From Dethiobacter alkaliphilus AHT 1 (GTDB lineage Bacteria; Bacillota; Dethiobacteria; Dethiobacterales; Dethiobacteraceae), in assembly GCF_000174415.1 (NCBI RefSeq), contig NZ_ACJM01000023.1, positions 1 through 35,321 of the forward strand: 35,321 nt of DNA, in the 5' to 3' direction. A program made the translations under genes and the position numbers. Shown here in pieces: positions 8,814 through 18,533 of this stretch (positions are counted from its first letter, which is position 1; each line of letters begins with the position of its first letter). Below the pieces are notes generated by a model. It made no database searches. It was not told where the DNA came from and was given only the letters and a program-made list of their open reading frames with translations.

Positions 8814-9140
8814 TTACAAACCAGGTTGACCGGTACTGATGGTGTAAACCTCTTCCACCGGCGTTACAAAGATTTTACCATCACCAAATGTCCCTGCTTC
8901 TCCGGTTTTACCATGCTTAATTATGGTGCTGATAATATCGTCTTTGTCCTCGTCACGGATCACCATTACCAGTAGCTCCTTGGGAATTTCATCGTAAACC
9001 ACATCTCCCACTTTCACACCGCGCTGCTTACCGCGGCCCACCACATCCAGTTTGGTCACAGCAGGAAAACCTGCATCATTTAACTCTTTCATAATTTCAT
9101 TGGTTTTTTCCGGACGCACTATGGCTTTAATCATTAACAT
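8814..9140 (-). CDS. nifI1: Nitrogen-regulatory PII-like protein NifI1
   Basis: This 108-residue PII-family protein starts MLMIKAIVRPEKTNEIM and has a T-loop region after GRGKQRGVKVGD and the signature GDGKIFVTPVEE. It is placed between nifH and nifI2, the arrangement seen in methanogens and many anaerobes that regulate nitrogenase after translation without DraT/DraG. The ATG at 9140 has AGGAGG at 8 bases; an internal ATG two codons later is possible. With NifI2 it probably gives fast ammonium switch-off of the MoFe protein. Confidence 0.94.
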   Translation of the reverse strand: MLMIKAIVRPEKTNEIMKELNDAGFPAVTKLDVVGRGKQRGVKVGDVVYDEIPKELLVMVIRDEDKDDIISTIIKHGKTGEAGTFGDGKIFVTPVEEVYTISTGQPGL

Positions 9141-9152
9141 ATACTTGCCTCC

Positions 9153-10182
<1,030 letters not shown>

Positions 10183-10188
10183 AATAGA

Positions 10189-10217
10189 AGCATAGCAGAA
10201 AAAGCTGCGGGTGTCAA
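10189..10217 (-). promoter_or_regulatory. Sigma-A type promoter of the nif operon
   Basis: On the minus strand, TTGACA (10212-10217) and TATGCT (10189-10194) are separated by exactly 17 bases. The -35 is perfect and the -10 matches four of six. Transcription would start near 10182, about 208 bases before nifH. I saw no sigma-54 type GG-N10-GC element. The promoter sits 26 bases after the stop of the upstream flavodoxin/ferredoxin gene. Confidence 0.75.
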
Positions 10218-10243
10218 CCCATCACAATCTATTATTTAGTAAA

Positions 10244-11068
10244 TCAATTTGTCCGTCGCACAAACTTTTCTTTGTCCAGTTTTGGATCCGCACTGGCTTT
10301 GCGCACATTTAAGGCCATCACAGGTTTGGTGATGGGCCAGCTGACCGGGGAGGTAATGGCTGCGGTGGGACAGACCGCCTCACAGGTCAGGCACAACAGG
10401 CAATTATGCCCCCACAATGGTTTTCCCTTCTTGTTTTCGGTAATGTTGCCGGTGGGGCATTTATTTTGGCAGCGATTGCAGCTAATACATTTTTTATCGG
10501 CGTGAAACATCTGGCTGTAGAGATGGCGAACCAACCACCGGTTGGTAAAGAGTTTCTCCAGGCGGTAAATCAGCCCCAGCTTACCTGGTTGGGTTTGCAC
10601 CGTCTCTCCTTTGGCCATGCGGCGGCCGTATTCCTGGGCTTGCTCCAGGTCTGTCTCGTTGGGACGGCCAGGGGAAAACAAAACTCCCTGCTGCAGGTAG
10701 CCAAGAAAAAAATCAGCTCCGAAAAAGCACATTCCGCTGGGCTCTTTTGCTCCCCTGCTCTGTAAAATGTCCTGTAGCTCCCTTCCCGCATCACCGGGGT
10801 AGGTGCCGTGCAGCAAAAAGTAGAATGTTTTTTTGCCGTTTAAGCCGGAAAGGTTTTGCAGATAATCCGAAATATTAAAGGGCAGACGGTAATAATAAAC
10901 GGGAGTGCCGATTCCTATCAGGTCAAACCGGGAGACATCGGTTGGAGGATTTTTAGTGATGTCAAATAATTCAACCCGGTATCCTCCTTCTCTCAAGCCC
11001 TCGGCGATGGCTTGGGCCACATTTAAGGTGGAGCCGGATTGCGAAAAATAGAGCAGTGCACAGTTCAT
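10244..11068 (-). CDS. EFR1-type flavodoxin/2x[4Fe-4S] ferredoxin fusion protein
   Basis: This is a 274-residue protein. Residues 1-150 look like a flavodoxin: MNCALLYFSQSGSTLNVAQA is the FMN phosphate loop and GIGTPVYYYRLP follows. Two bacterial-type [4Fe-4S] motifs come next: CISCNRCQNKCP (C194, C197, C200, C204) and CLLCLTCEAVCP (C223, C226, C229, C233). This layout is that of the EFR1-family ferrodoxin proteins, whose substrate is unknown. The ATG at 11068 has GGGAG 9 bases upstream; an open extension to 11131 is unsupported. The stop lies 26 bases before the nif promoter with no terminator in between, so read-through into nif is possible. A role as nitrogenase electron donor is only inferred from position. 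Confidence 0.8.
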   Translation of the reverse strand: MNCALLYFSQSGSTLNVAQAIAEGLREGGYRVELFDITKNPPTDVSRFDLIGIGTPVYYYRLPFNISDYLQNLSGLNGKKTFYFLLHGTYPGDAGRELQDILQSRGAKEPSGMCFFGADFFLGYLQQGVLFSPGRPNETDLEQAQEYGRRMAKGETVQTQPGKLGLIYRLEKLFTNRWLVRHLYSQMFHADKKCISCNRCQNKCPTGNITENKKGKPLWGHNCLLCLTCEAVCPTAAITSPVSWPITKPVMALNVRKASADPKLDKEKFVRRTN

Positions 11069-11149
11069 TGTATCAACTCCCGTACGATATGCTTCTTTTT
11101 CAATTCTCCGGGCCGAAAAGAAATCCTTCACAATCGTTTTAGTTTGCTG

Positions 11150-11184
11150 AAAAAAAAAGTAACCGCGGGTTTTCCCGCAGTTAC
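11150..11184 (-). terminator. Intrinsic terminator of the cation diffusion facilitator gene
   Basis: A 12-bp stem (GTAACTGCGGG...CCCGCGGTTAC with one G-U, read on the minus strand) with an AAAA loop is followed by nine Ts. It overlaps the gene's stop codon at 11181-11183. Confidence 0.9.
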
Positions 11185-12065
11185 GTGGTTGACGGAGATA
11201 ATTTTTCAGACACCGGATCTACATGAACGATAACGTGGGATACCTCCGGGAACTCCCGCATGATGGTGGTTTTCACCTCTTTGGCCACGTTGTGGCCTTC
11301 ACTGACACGCATGCTGCTGTCGACGCCGATGTGAATTTCCATCTGTACTTCAGAACCATGGCAGCGTGCCCGCAGAGAGTGGATATCTTTCACGCCGTGA
11401 ATTACCTCTACAGTTTTTCTGATTTCTTTGGTTGTATTTTCATCGGGGGCCTTATCTATCAAATCACCCAGTCCACTGCGGCAAAAGCCGATACCCAGGC
11501 GAAGGATTAGCACACTGATACCTAAAGCTACCAAACCATCCAGGATTGGATAACCAAGCCTTGCTCCCCCTACTCCAACCAAAACAGCGCTAAGTACCAT
11601 CATGTCGGCGCGATGATGCCAGGCATCGGCATACAGTAGCTGGCTTTTTACTTTATTGGCCGCATTTATTGTGTACCGATACATACCCTCTTTAATGACA
11701 ATGCAGGCAATTGTCACATACAGTGCGGCTACTCCCGGCACAGCCAAATCGCCTTCCCGCAGGTTACCAATGGCATCGGTAATTAATTCATAGGAGATTA
11801 AGATCAGCAAAACGCCAACCAAACAGGTACAGATGGATTCTATTTTTTTATGACCGAAATGGTGGCACTGATCAGGCGCTTTGCCGGATAAACGGAAACT
11901 GATAAAAACGGCAAAGCTGGCGATTACATCCCCGGCGGAGTGGACAGCTTCGGCAATTAGCGCCGCACTTCCCGCCATAATCCCCACAGACAATTTCATG
12001 AAGACAAGCAGCACATTACCCAGCATGGTACGGAATACTACCCGTTGCGCCAGTGATGTGGACAT
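11181..12065 (-). CDS. Cation diffusion facilitator (CDF) family transporter
   Basis: This 294-residue membrane protein has the CDF layout: six predicted membrane segments in the first ~205 residues, then a cytoplasmic ferredoxin-like domain. Likely metal-site residues are H42 and D46 (AEAVHSAGD) and the HHRAD motif in ADAWHHRADMM near residue 150. CDF proteins export divalent metals (Zn, Mn, Fe, Co, Ni) in exchange for protons. HSAGD/HHRAD does not let me name the metal with certainty. The gene is divergent from a small GDT1-family gene, itself from a manganese/calcium transporter family, which weakly suggests manganese. The start at 12065 follows GGGAGGG at a suitable distance. It has its own terminator. 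Confidence 0.9.
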   Translation of the reverse strand: MSTSLAQRVVFRTMLGNVLLVFMKLSVGIMAGSAALIAEAVHSAGDVIASFAVFISFRLSGKAPDQCHHFGHKKIESICTCLVGVLLILISYELITDAIGNLREGDLAVPGVAALYVTIACIVIKEGMYRYTINAANKVKSQLLYADAWHHRADMMVLSAVLVGVGGARLGYPILDGLVALGISVLILRLGIGFCRSGLGDLIDKAPDENTTKEIRKTVEVIHGVKDIHSLRARCHGSEVQMEIHIGVDSSMRVSEGHNVAKEVKTTIMREFPEVSHVIVHVDPVSEKLSPSTT

Positions 12066-12199
12066 TTACTCTTCACTCCCTCCCTTTCATAATACCCATA
12101 GTATTGAAAGGGCCCTAAAAGGTGCAGGATGATAGTCATTTTCACTCATAGAGCCGGGGATGGCCGAATAAAGATAAAAAAAACACAGGGAGTGAGTGC

Positions 12200-12472
12200 A
12201 TGCTTTTAAAAGCGTTTCTGACCACCTTTGCGCTGGTATTTCTGGCGGAGTTGGGCGATAAAACACAGTTGACCACGATGCTTTTGGTTTCCCAGGGTCA
12301 GCCCATGAAGATGGTTTTTCTGGGAGCGGCATCCGCTCTGGTCCTCTCTTCATTGATTGGCGTATTGGCGGGAGCCTGGTTGGGAAAAATGGTTCCGCCC
12401 AATGTGATCCAAACCGGCGCCGGAGTTGCGTTTATCGGCATCGGCATCCTGCTTCTGTTGGGTAAGTTTTAA
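12200..12472 (+). CDS. GDT1/TMEM165 (UPF0016) family cation transporter, half-size
   Basis: This 90-residue protein has three predicted membrane helices and one copy of the family signature, ELGDKT at residues 17-22. GDT1-type proteins export manganese or move calcium; full-length members have two such halves, while bacteria also have half-size members thought to assemble as dimers. I see only one copy and no second half nearby, so a homodimer is inferred. A GGGAGTGAG ribosome-binding site lies just upstream of the ATG at 12200. It is divergent from the CDF gene, with a 134-bp shared upstream region, and followed by a terminator. Confidence 0.85.
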   Translation: MLLKAFLTTFALVFLAELGDKTQLTTMLLVSQGQPMKMVFLGAASALVLSSLIGVLAGAWLGKMVPPNVIQTGAGVAFIGIGILLLLGKF

Positions 12473-12490
12473 CACAGTAAATGCAAAGTT

Positions 12491-12530
12491 AAAATGGAGT
12501 CGTCCAACCGGACGATCTCCATTTTGTTTT
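12491..12530. terminator. Bidirectional intrinsic terminator
   Basis: The long stem AAAATGGAG(T)CGTCC / GGACG(AT)CTCCATTTT has an AACC loop. It lies between the convergent GDT1 gene and osmolyte permease gene. TTTTGTTTTA follows on the plus strand and TTTTAACTTT on the minus strand. Confidence 0.85.
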
Positions 12531-12538
12531 ATACCTTT

Positions 12539-14104
12539 CTACTGAAGCAATCCTTCTTCTCTGAGAAATTCTTCTGCCACACCCTGGGCGCTTCTTCCCG
12601 TTTCGTCAACGGCGAAGTTTAATTGTGCCATGGTTTCGTCATCCAGAAGCCCCGATAACATCTCCAGAACTTCACGGATTTCCGGAAATCTCACCAGAAC
12701 ATCCTGCCGGACCACCGGTGCAGCAAAATATGGAGGGAAAAATTGGCGGTCATCTTCCAGCACAAACAGATCCAACGCCGGAATACGGCCGTCGGTGGAA
12801 AAGGCATCAATACAATCCACGTCTCCCTGAGCCACTGCGGTGTACGTTAACCCCGGGTCCAGGCCGCGGGTGGAAGCAAACTCCAACCCCGGGTACACCT
12901 CCTGCAATCCCTGCAATCCATCGGGGCGCTCCAGAAACTCATGGGTGGCTCCGAAATCCATATTTTCCGAATGGGGGATCAGGTCGGAGAAAGTTTCCAG
13001 ATTAAGTTCTTCGGCCATTTCCCTGCGAACCGTAAGGGTATAGGTATTATTAAACCCAAAAGGCTGAAGCCATTCCATTTGGAACCGTTCCTCATATTCT
13101 TCTGAAACAATCTGATACACTCTTTCCGGATCACTAATTGGTTCCTGGTCCAGGATAGCCATTAAACCGGTCCCGGTATACTCGGCATACATGTCAATGT
13201 CGCCGCGCAGCATGGCCTGGTGGTTAACTTCGGTGCCGCCCATATTCATGCTTCTTTCCACAGTCAGGTCGGTATGCTCTTCAATCAGTGAGGCCATCAT
13301 ATGCCCCAGCAATATATTCTCCGTAAAGTTTTTGCTGCCGATGGTAATGTCGGTCTGTTCACCAAACATCCCCCAGATGCCCTGCAGCGCAACGCCAAGG
13401 GCTAAAATTGCCGCCAGTGCTAATCCGGCGATTTTTATGGGTGTGGCACCGGCTTTGGCCTGTCCCGGATTATCGCGTAAGCCAAGGGGTGTAACATGGT
13501 GCTCCAGCGTTCCCAGAGCCCGTTCCACCAAGATTGCCAAAAGTGCTGCAGGAATGGCGCCAAGGAGAATTAAAGAGTCTATGGACATTGCCAAGCCGCG
13601 GAAAATAAACTCACCCAGGCCGCCGGCTCCAATCAGGGTGGCAAGGGTAGCAGCACCCACAATTAGCACCACCGCTGTACGGATACCGGCCATTATTACC
13701 GGTAAAGCAAGCGGTAATTCCACCATCACCAAGACCTGCCTGTCCGTCATGCCCATGCCCCGGCCGGCCTCTTTTAAGGCCGGGTTTACCCCTTTGATAC
13801 CGGTATATGTATTGCGCAGAATAGGCAATAGTGAATATAGAAACAGGGCAATAATGGCCGGCCAAAAACCGATACCTATAAAGGGGACCATCAACGCCAC
13901 CAGAGCCAGGCTGGGTATAGTCTGAAACACACCGGCAACACCAATTACAGGGTTAGCCAGCTTTTCCGATCGGGTCAGATAAATGCCTATGGGAACGGCG
14001 ATGGCCACAGCCAGGAACATGGCTACAAAAGAGAGTTGTAAATGCTCTACAATCCGCAGTAAAACATCGCTTCGTCGGGCAATTAGCATTTCAAAAAATC
14101 CCAT
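12539..14104 (-). CDS. Glycine betaine/choline ABC importer, permease fused to binding protein (OpuF/OpuC type)
   Basis: In this 521-residue fusion, residues 1 to ~215 form an OpuC-like permease with about six helices and the EAA-type loop (ALKEAGRGMGMTDRQVL). A further helix near 225-245 leads into a substrate-binding domain from about residue 250, beginning ITIGSKNFTENILLGHMMA and including MYAEYTGTG, both typical of quaternary-amine binding proteins. Fusing binding domain and permease means the binding domain is tethered outside the membrane. It follows its ATPase gene after 16 bases. Glycine betaine or related osmoprotectants are the probable substrates; the exact ligand is not predicted. 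Confidence 0.92.
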   Translation of the reverse strand: MGFFEMLIARRSDVLLRIVEHLQLSFVAMFLAVAIAVPIGIYLTRSEKLANPVIGVAGVFQTIPSLALVALMVPFIGIGFWPAIIALFLYSLLPILRNTYTGIKGVNPALKEAGRGMGMTDRQVLVMVELPLALPVIMAGIRTAVVLIVGAATLATLIGAGGLGEFIFRGLAMSIDSLILLGAIPAALLAILVERALGTLEHHVTPLGLRDNPGQAKAGATPIKIAGLALAAILALGVALQGIWGMFGEQTDITIGSKNFTENILLGHMMASLIEEHTDLTVERSMNMGGTEVNHQAMLRGDIDMYAEYTGTGLMAILDQEPISDPERVYQIVSEEYEERFQMEWLQPFGFNNTYTLTVRREMAEELNLETFSDLIPHSENMDFGATHEFLERPDGLQGLQEVYPGLEFASTRGLDPGLTYTAVAQGDVDCIDAFSTDGRIPALDLFVLEDDRQFFPPYFAAPVVRQDVLVRFPEIREVLEMLSGLLDDETMAQLNFAVDETGRSAQGVAEEFLREEGLLQ

Positions 14105-14120
14105 GGTTATCTCCCCTCGC

Positions 14121-15230
14121 CTAAAATATCTCTGTCAGGACATTGGTAATGCTTGTCCTGGTAATTAACCCTTTGAGTTTGCCGTCCACGGTGGTAACCG
14201 GCATATATCCCACGTTTTTCTCACGCATCAGGGACAGGATATCGCTTACAGATTGGTTTTCGCTGGCGGCCACCACATCTTTAGACATAATTTCTGCAAT
14301 TTGGCCGCCATGATTAATATTTTCATGCACATCCTTTGCGGTAAGTATGCCAATCAGCAAGTCTTTATTGTCCACTACCATCAAGCTGTCCACCCGGCGC
14401 TTTCTCATTATGCGCAGAGCTTCGGTCACACCGCGTTTGGGATTTACCGTAACCGGGTCACTGATCATAATTTCTTCTAAAGAAACGGTATCCGGGGTGC
14501 GCAGCATCCTTTCCCGCCCGATAAATTCTTCCACAAAATCATTGGCCGGTTCGCGCAGAATTTTTTCCGAACTGTCAAACTGCACTACCCGGCCGGCTTT
14601 CATTATACAGATGCGGTCTCCCAGTTTCAGTGCTTCATCCATGTCATGGGTCACAAAAACGATGGTTTTCTTCACCGCATCCTGCAGGCGCAGCAGTTCG
14701 TTTTGTAATTGCTCCCGGGTAATGGGATCCAAAGCGCCAAAAGGTTCATCCATGAGAATAATGGGCGGTTCGGCAGCTAAAGCACGAATCACACCGATTC
14801 TCTGCTGCTGGCCTCCGGAAAGCTGATTGGGGAAGCGATTTTTATACTCTTTTGGGTTCAGGCCAACCAAATCCAGCAGTTCATCGACTCTGCCCGCATA
14901 TTTTTCCTCCGGCCATTTTTTCAGCCGGGGAACTAGAGCAATGTTTTCCCCCACGGTCATATGGGGAAAAAGCCCAATTTGCTGGATAACGTAGCCGATG
15001 TTTCTGCGCAGCTCAATGGGATTGATTTTATCCGTATCTTCTCCGTCGATATAAATCTTACCGGAGGAAATGGGAATCAGTCGGTTAATCATTTTCATGG
15101 TTGTGGTTTTGCCGCTGCCGCTAGGCCCGATGAGGACGGCAAACTCTCCGGATTCAACCGTAAGGTTTACATTATCCACAGCTACGGTGCCGTCGGCGAA
15201 CTTTTTGGTAATCTTTTCAAAACGGATCAT
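14121..15230 (-). CDS. Glycine betaine/choline ABC importer ATPase with CBS domains
   Basis: This 369-residue ATPase has Walker A GPSGSGKT (35-42), the signature LSGGQQQR (137-144) and Walker B IILMDEPFG (157-165). Two CBS domains fill the last ~120 residues (ISDPVTVNPKRGVTEALRIM and MSKDVVAASENQSVSDIL). In OpuA/OpuC-type transporters, tandem CBS domains sense ionic strength or cyclic-di-AMP and gate uptake. The gene is first in a two-gene unit with the permease/binding-protein fusion. It supports uptake of compatible solutes under osmotic stress. The start at 15230 follows a G-rich site (GGGGTAAAAG). Confidence 0.95.
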   Translation of the reverse strand: MIRFEKITKKFADGTVAVDNVNLTVESGEFAVLIGPSGSGKTTTMKMINRLIPISSGKIYIDGEDTDKINPIELRRNIGYVIQQIGLFPHMTVGENIALVPRLKKWPEEKYAGRVDELLDLVGLNPKEYKNRFPNQLSGGQQQRIGVIRALAAEPPIILMDEPFGALDPITREQLQNELLRLQDAVKKTIVFVTHDMDEALKLGDRICIMKAGRVVQFDSSEKILREPANDFVEEFIGRERMLRTPDTVSLEEIMISDPVTVNPKRGVTEALRIMRKRRVDSLMVVDNKDLLIGILTAKDVHENINHGGQIAEIMSKDVVAASENQSVSDILSLMREKNVGYMPVTTVDGKLKGLITRTSITNVLTEIF

Positions 15231-15299
15231 CTTTTACCCCACTTTCCCCCAGATATTATTATCTCTGCATAGCCTTTCCCATCTTGGATGAAAAATTGC

Positions 15300-15329
15300 A
15301 AAAAAAAAACCACTGCATATATACAGTGG
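15300..15329 (-). terminator. Intrinsic terminator after the queA-tgt-yajC unit
   Basis: On the minus strand, CCACTG...CAGTGG with an 8-nt loop is followed by ten Ts. It lies 10 bases after the stop of the TIGR04086-type gene. Confidence 0.9.
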
Positions 15330-15339
15330 CCCTTTTGGG

Positions 15340-15738
15340 TCAAGAATTGATACCGAAAACTCCGCCGGCGGCGCCGGCCAGAAAAGCTAAGACGGTTTTT
15401 GTTATGTACCCTGCATGGAGGCCAAAATCCGGCAGTAAAATCAGGCCGAAAATGACCAACCCGGCCAGGTAGATCAGGCCGGTAACGCCTCCGTTTAGCC
15501 ACCCCTTGGTATCCAGGCGCTTGGAAACATAAGTGGCGCCGATAAAGATTGATATCAGGGATGTGGCATACGCGGTATAGGGTAAGACAGCTTCAGTCAG
15601 CGTGGTATATTGGATTAAAACACTAAACAGCAGAAAAACCACAAGTGAAAGAAAGTAGGCGTAAAGAACTCCTTTGGCCAAAACCATACCGGTTGCAGGT
15701 GGCTTCATCTGTGCCGCTGCGGCACTTCTTCTGGGCAC
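15340..15738 (-). CDS. TIGR04086-family membrane protein
   Basis: This 132-residue protein has four predicted membrane helices (roughly residues 20-40, 52-70, 82-102 and 107-130) and a short charged N-terminus. Sequence and place after yajC match the small TIGR04086-type membrane proteins of Firmicutes, whose role is unknown. It begins with GTG at 15738 behind GGAGGTGAAG. A small hairpin (CCACTA...TAGTGG, 15752-15769) abuts the ribosome-binding site. In many clostridia this gene precedes the six-cysteine peptide genes scfA/scfB; here a terminator follows and they are absent. Confidence 0.75.
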   Translation of the reverse strand: MPRRSAAAAQMKPPATGMVLAKGVLYAYFLSLVVFLLFSVLIQYTTLTEAVLPYTAYATSLISIFIGATYVSKRLDTKGWLNGGVTGLIYLAGLVIFGLILLPDFGLHAGYITKTVLAFLAGAAGGVFGINS

Positions 15739-15806
15739 TGGGCTTCACCTCCACTATTTCTTTAGTGGAATGTATGTGCCCCAAGCTTTGATTATGCCAA
15801 ATAATA

Positions 15807-16079
15807 CTAACCTTGGTCTTTCTGTACGATGCTTTCCACTCCAAAGCGGGCCAGGCGCAGGCGTACGTTATCTGCCACACGCAAAGTAACCACATCATCG
15901 TTGATTTTTTCAATGGTGCCGTAAAATCCGCCGATGGTGCGTACATCATCCCCTACTTTCAGAGACTCCAGCAGTTCTTTTCTCTTTTTCTGCTGCTGCT
16001 GTTGCGGACGAATGAGCAGAAAATAGAAAAGGACCAGCAGGATAATAAAAGGTGCAAAGTTAATCAGTTCTGCAGGCAT
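15807..16079 (-). CDS. yajC: Preprotein translocase subunit YajC
   Basis: The protein has 90 residues. A single N-terminal membrane helix (about 8-23, ending FYFLLIRPQQQQQKK) and a small basic domain with KVGDDVRTIGGFYGTI are diagnostic of YajC, an accessory subunit of the SecDF-YajC protein export complex. It starts 3 bases after the tgt stop, in the usual tgt-yajC order. The secDF genes are not in the window. Confidence 0.97.
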   Translation of the reverse strand: MPAELINFAPFIILLVLFYFLLIRPQQQQQKKRKELLESLKVGDDVRTIGGFYGTIEKINDDVVTLRVADNVRLRLARFGVESIVQKDQG

Positions 16080-16082
16080 ATA

Positions 16083-17204
<1,122 letters not shown>

Positions 17205-17248
17205 TTACATCTCTCCATGGGATAGTTTACCTGCGTTTTTCTCTCTTG

Positions 17249-18277
17249 TCAATCGATGATTAGCATGGCATCGCCAAAACTAAAAAAACGGTAGCGCTCT
17301 TGTACCGCTTCCCGGTAAGCGTTTAAAACGTTATCACGGCCGGCGAAGGCGGAAATCATCATAATTAGGGTAGATTTAGGCAGGTGAAAGTTGGTTAATA
17401 GTGCGTTTACTGTTTTAAAGCGGTAGCCGGGGTAAATAAAGATGTCGGTCCAGCCTGAACCGGCGTTAATGGTGCCGTCGTCCTGGGCTACAGTCTCCAG
17501 CACACGGCAGGAAGTGGTCCCCACAGCAACGATTCGTCCCCCTGCCCGGCGGCAGCTGTTTAAGATTTGGGCCGACTCTGGGGAGATATTGTAGTACTCA
17601 CTGTGCATGTGGTGCTCCCGGATGTCTTCGGTCTTAACCGGCCGAAACGTTCCCAACCCCACATGTAGCGTAAGATATACGACGTTAATGCCCCGATCCT
17701 GTGCTTCTGCCAGCAGCCTTGGTGTAAAATGCAGGCCGGCGGTGGGGGCTGCGGCAGAACCCTCATTTTTGGCATAAACGGTCTGATAACGCTGTCGGTC
17801 CGCCAGTTTTTCCGTAATATAAGGGGGAAGCGGCATCTCTCCCAGGCGGTCCAGCACTTCCTCAAAGATTCCGTCGTAGCGAAACTCCACCAACCGTGTA
17901 CCGTCTGCCAGCTCCTCTTTAATGACGGCGGTAAGTTCTCCGTTACCAAACTCCACCTCAGCTCCCGGGCGCAGACGCCGTCCGGGCTTTACCAGAGCTT
18001 CCCAGCAAGCCTTGTCTTTGCGGGTAAGCAGCAGGACTTCCGCCATTGCTCCGCCGCCTTTTTTACGTCCGGTAAGCCGGGCGGGAAGTACTTTGGTATC
18101 GTTTAATACCAAGGTGTCGCCGGCTTGCAAATGCGAAAGAATATCTGAGAAGTTGCCGTGCTCAACAGCTCCGCTTTTGCGGTGCAATATTAAAAGGCGT
18201 GATGCTTCACGGTCGGTTAAGGGGACCTGAGCAATAAGTTCTTCAGGTAGTTCGTAGTCAAATTCTGATAGGTGCAA
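17249..18277 (-). CDS. queA: S-adenosylmethionine:tRNA ribosyltransferase-isomerase (QueA)
   Basis: This 342-residue enzyme transfers the ribosyl part of SAM to preQ1 in tRNA, making epoxyqueuosine. The N-terminus [44 protein letters not shown] and [13 protein letters not shown] are classic QueA segments. It precedes tgt by 44 bases. The region upstream holds a possible promoter and several hairpins. Confidence 0.98.
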   Translation of the reverse strand: MHLSEFDYELPEELIAQVPLTDREASRLLILHRKSGAVEHGNFSDILSHLQAGDTLVLNDTKVLPARLTGRKKGGGAMAEVLLLTRKDKACWEALVKPGRRLRPGAEVEFGNGELTAVIKEELADGTRLVEFRYDGIFEEVLDRLGEMPLPPYITEKLADRQRYQTVYAKNEGSAAAPTAGLHFTPRLLAEAQDRGINVVYLTLHVGLGTFRPVKTEDIREHHMHSEYYNISPESAQILNSCRRAGGRIVAVGTTSCRVLETVAQDDGTINAGSGWTDIFIYPGYRFKTVNALLTNFHLPKSTLIMMISAFAGRDNVLNAYREAVQERYRFFSFGDAMLIID

Positions 18278-18504
18278 ATAACCACCGCCAAAAAAGTATT
18301 CTGATTTCTAATCTTTTCAGATAGGGGAAAATTATACCTATGACTATGCTCTATTCTACTCTTTAGACTTAAATCCTGCTTAAATGACAAAGATGCAGTA
18401 TCAACAAGAAAAGCGCGCTTATTCGGTTCCCTCAGCGCGCGCTTTTCAGTGCTGCTTACATTAGCAGCTTCGCTATCTGCGAAGCGTTATAATTCTAGCA
18501 GTAC
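18278..18504. other. Intergenic region with hairpins between rsgI and queA
   Basis: No gene is seen here. There are three inverted repeats: 18409-18446 (10 bp, AAAAGCGCGC / GCGCGCTTTT, 18-nt loop), 18451-18468 (GCTGC / GCAGC) and 18467-18485 (GCTTCGC / GCGAAGC, 5-nt loop). The last two compete for bases. Nearer queA on the minus strand, TATAAT occurs at 18331-18336, and TTGTCA with TCTAAA 17 bases on is also visible; either could start the queA transcript. The first repeat could be a second terminator. Confidence 0.5.
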
Positions 18505-18533
18505 AAAAAAAAGGCAGTAGTACTGCCTTTTTT
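18505..18533. terminator. Intrinsic terminator after rsgI (bidirectional shape)
   Basis: GGCAGTA-G-TACTGCC is flanked by A and T runs (AAAAAAAA on one side, TTTTTT on the other), giving U-tails in either direction. It overlaps the last bases of rsgI. Confidence 0.85.

Noticed and set aside
12066-12199. Manganese riboswitch (yybP-ykoY type) between the metal transporter genes
   Set aside because: The interval does not show the expected conserved junction sequences on either strand.
15231-15806. Six-cysteine peptide gene (scfA) near the TIGR04086 gene
   Set aside because: No short cysteine-rich reading frame is present; the TIGR04086 gene is followed by a terminator and the osmolyte transporter.
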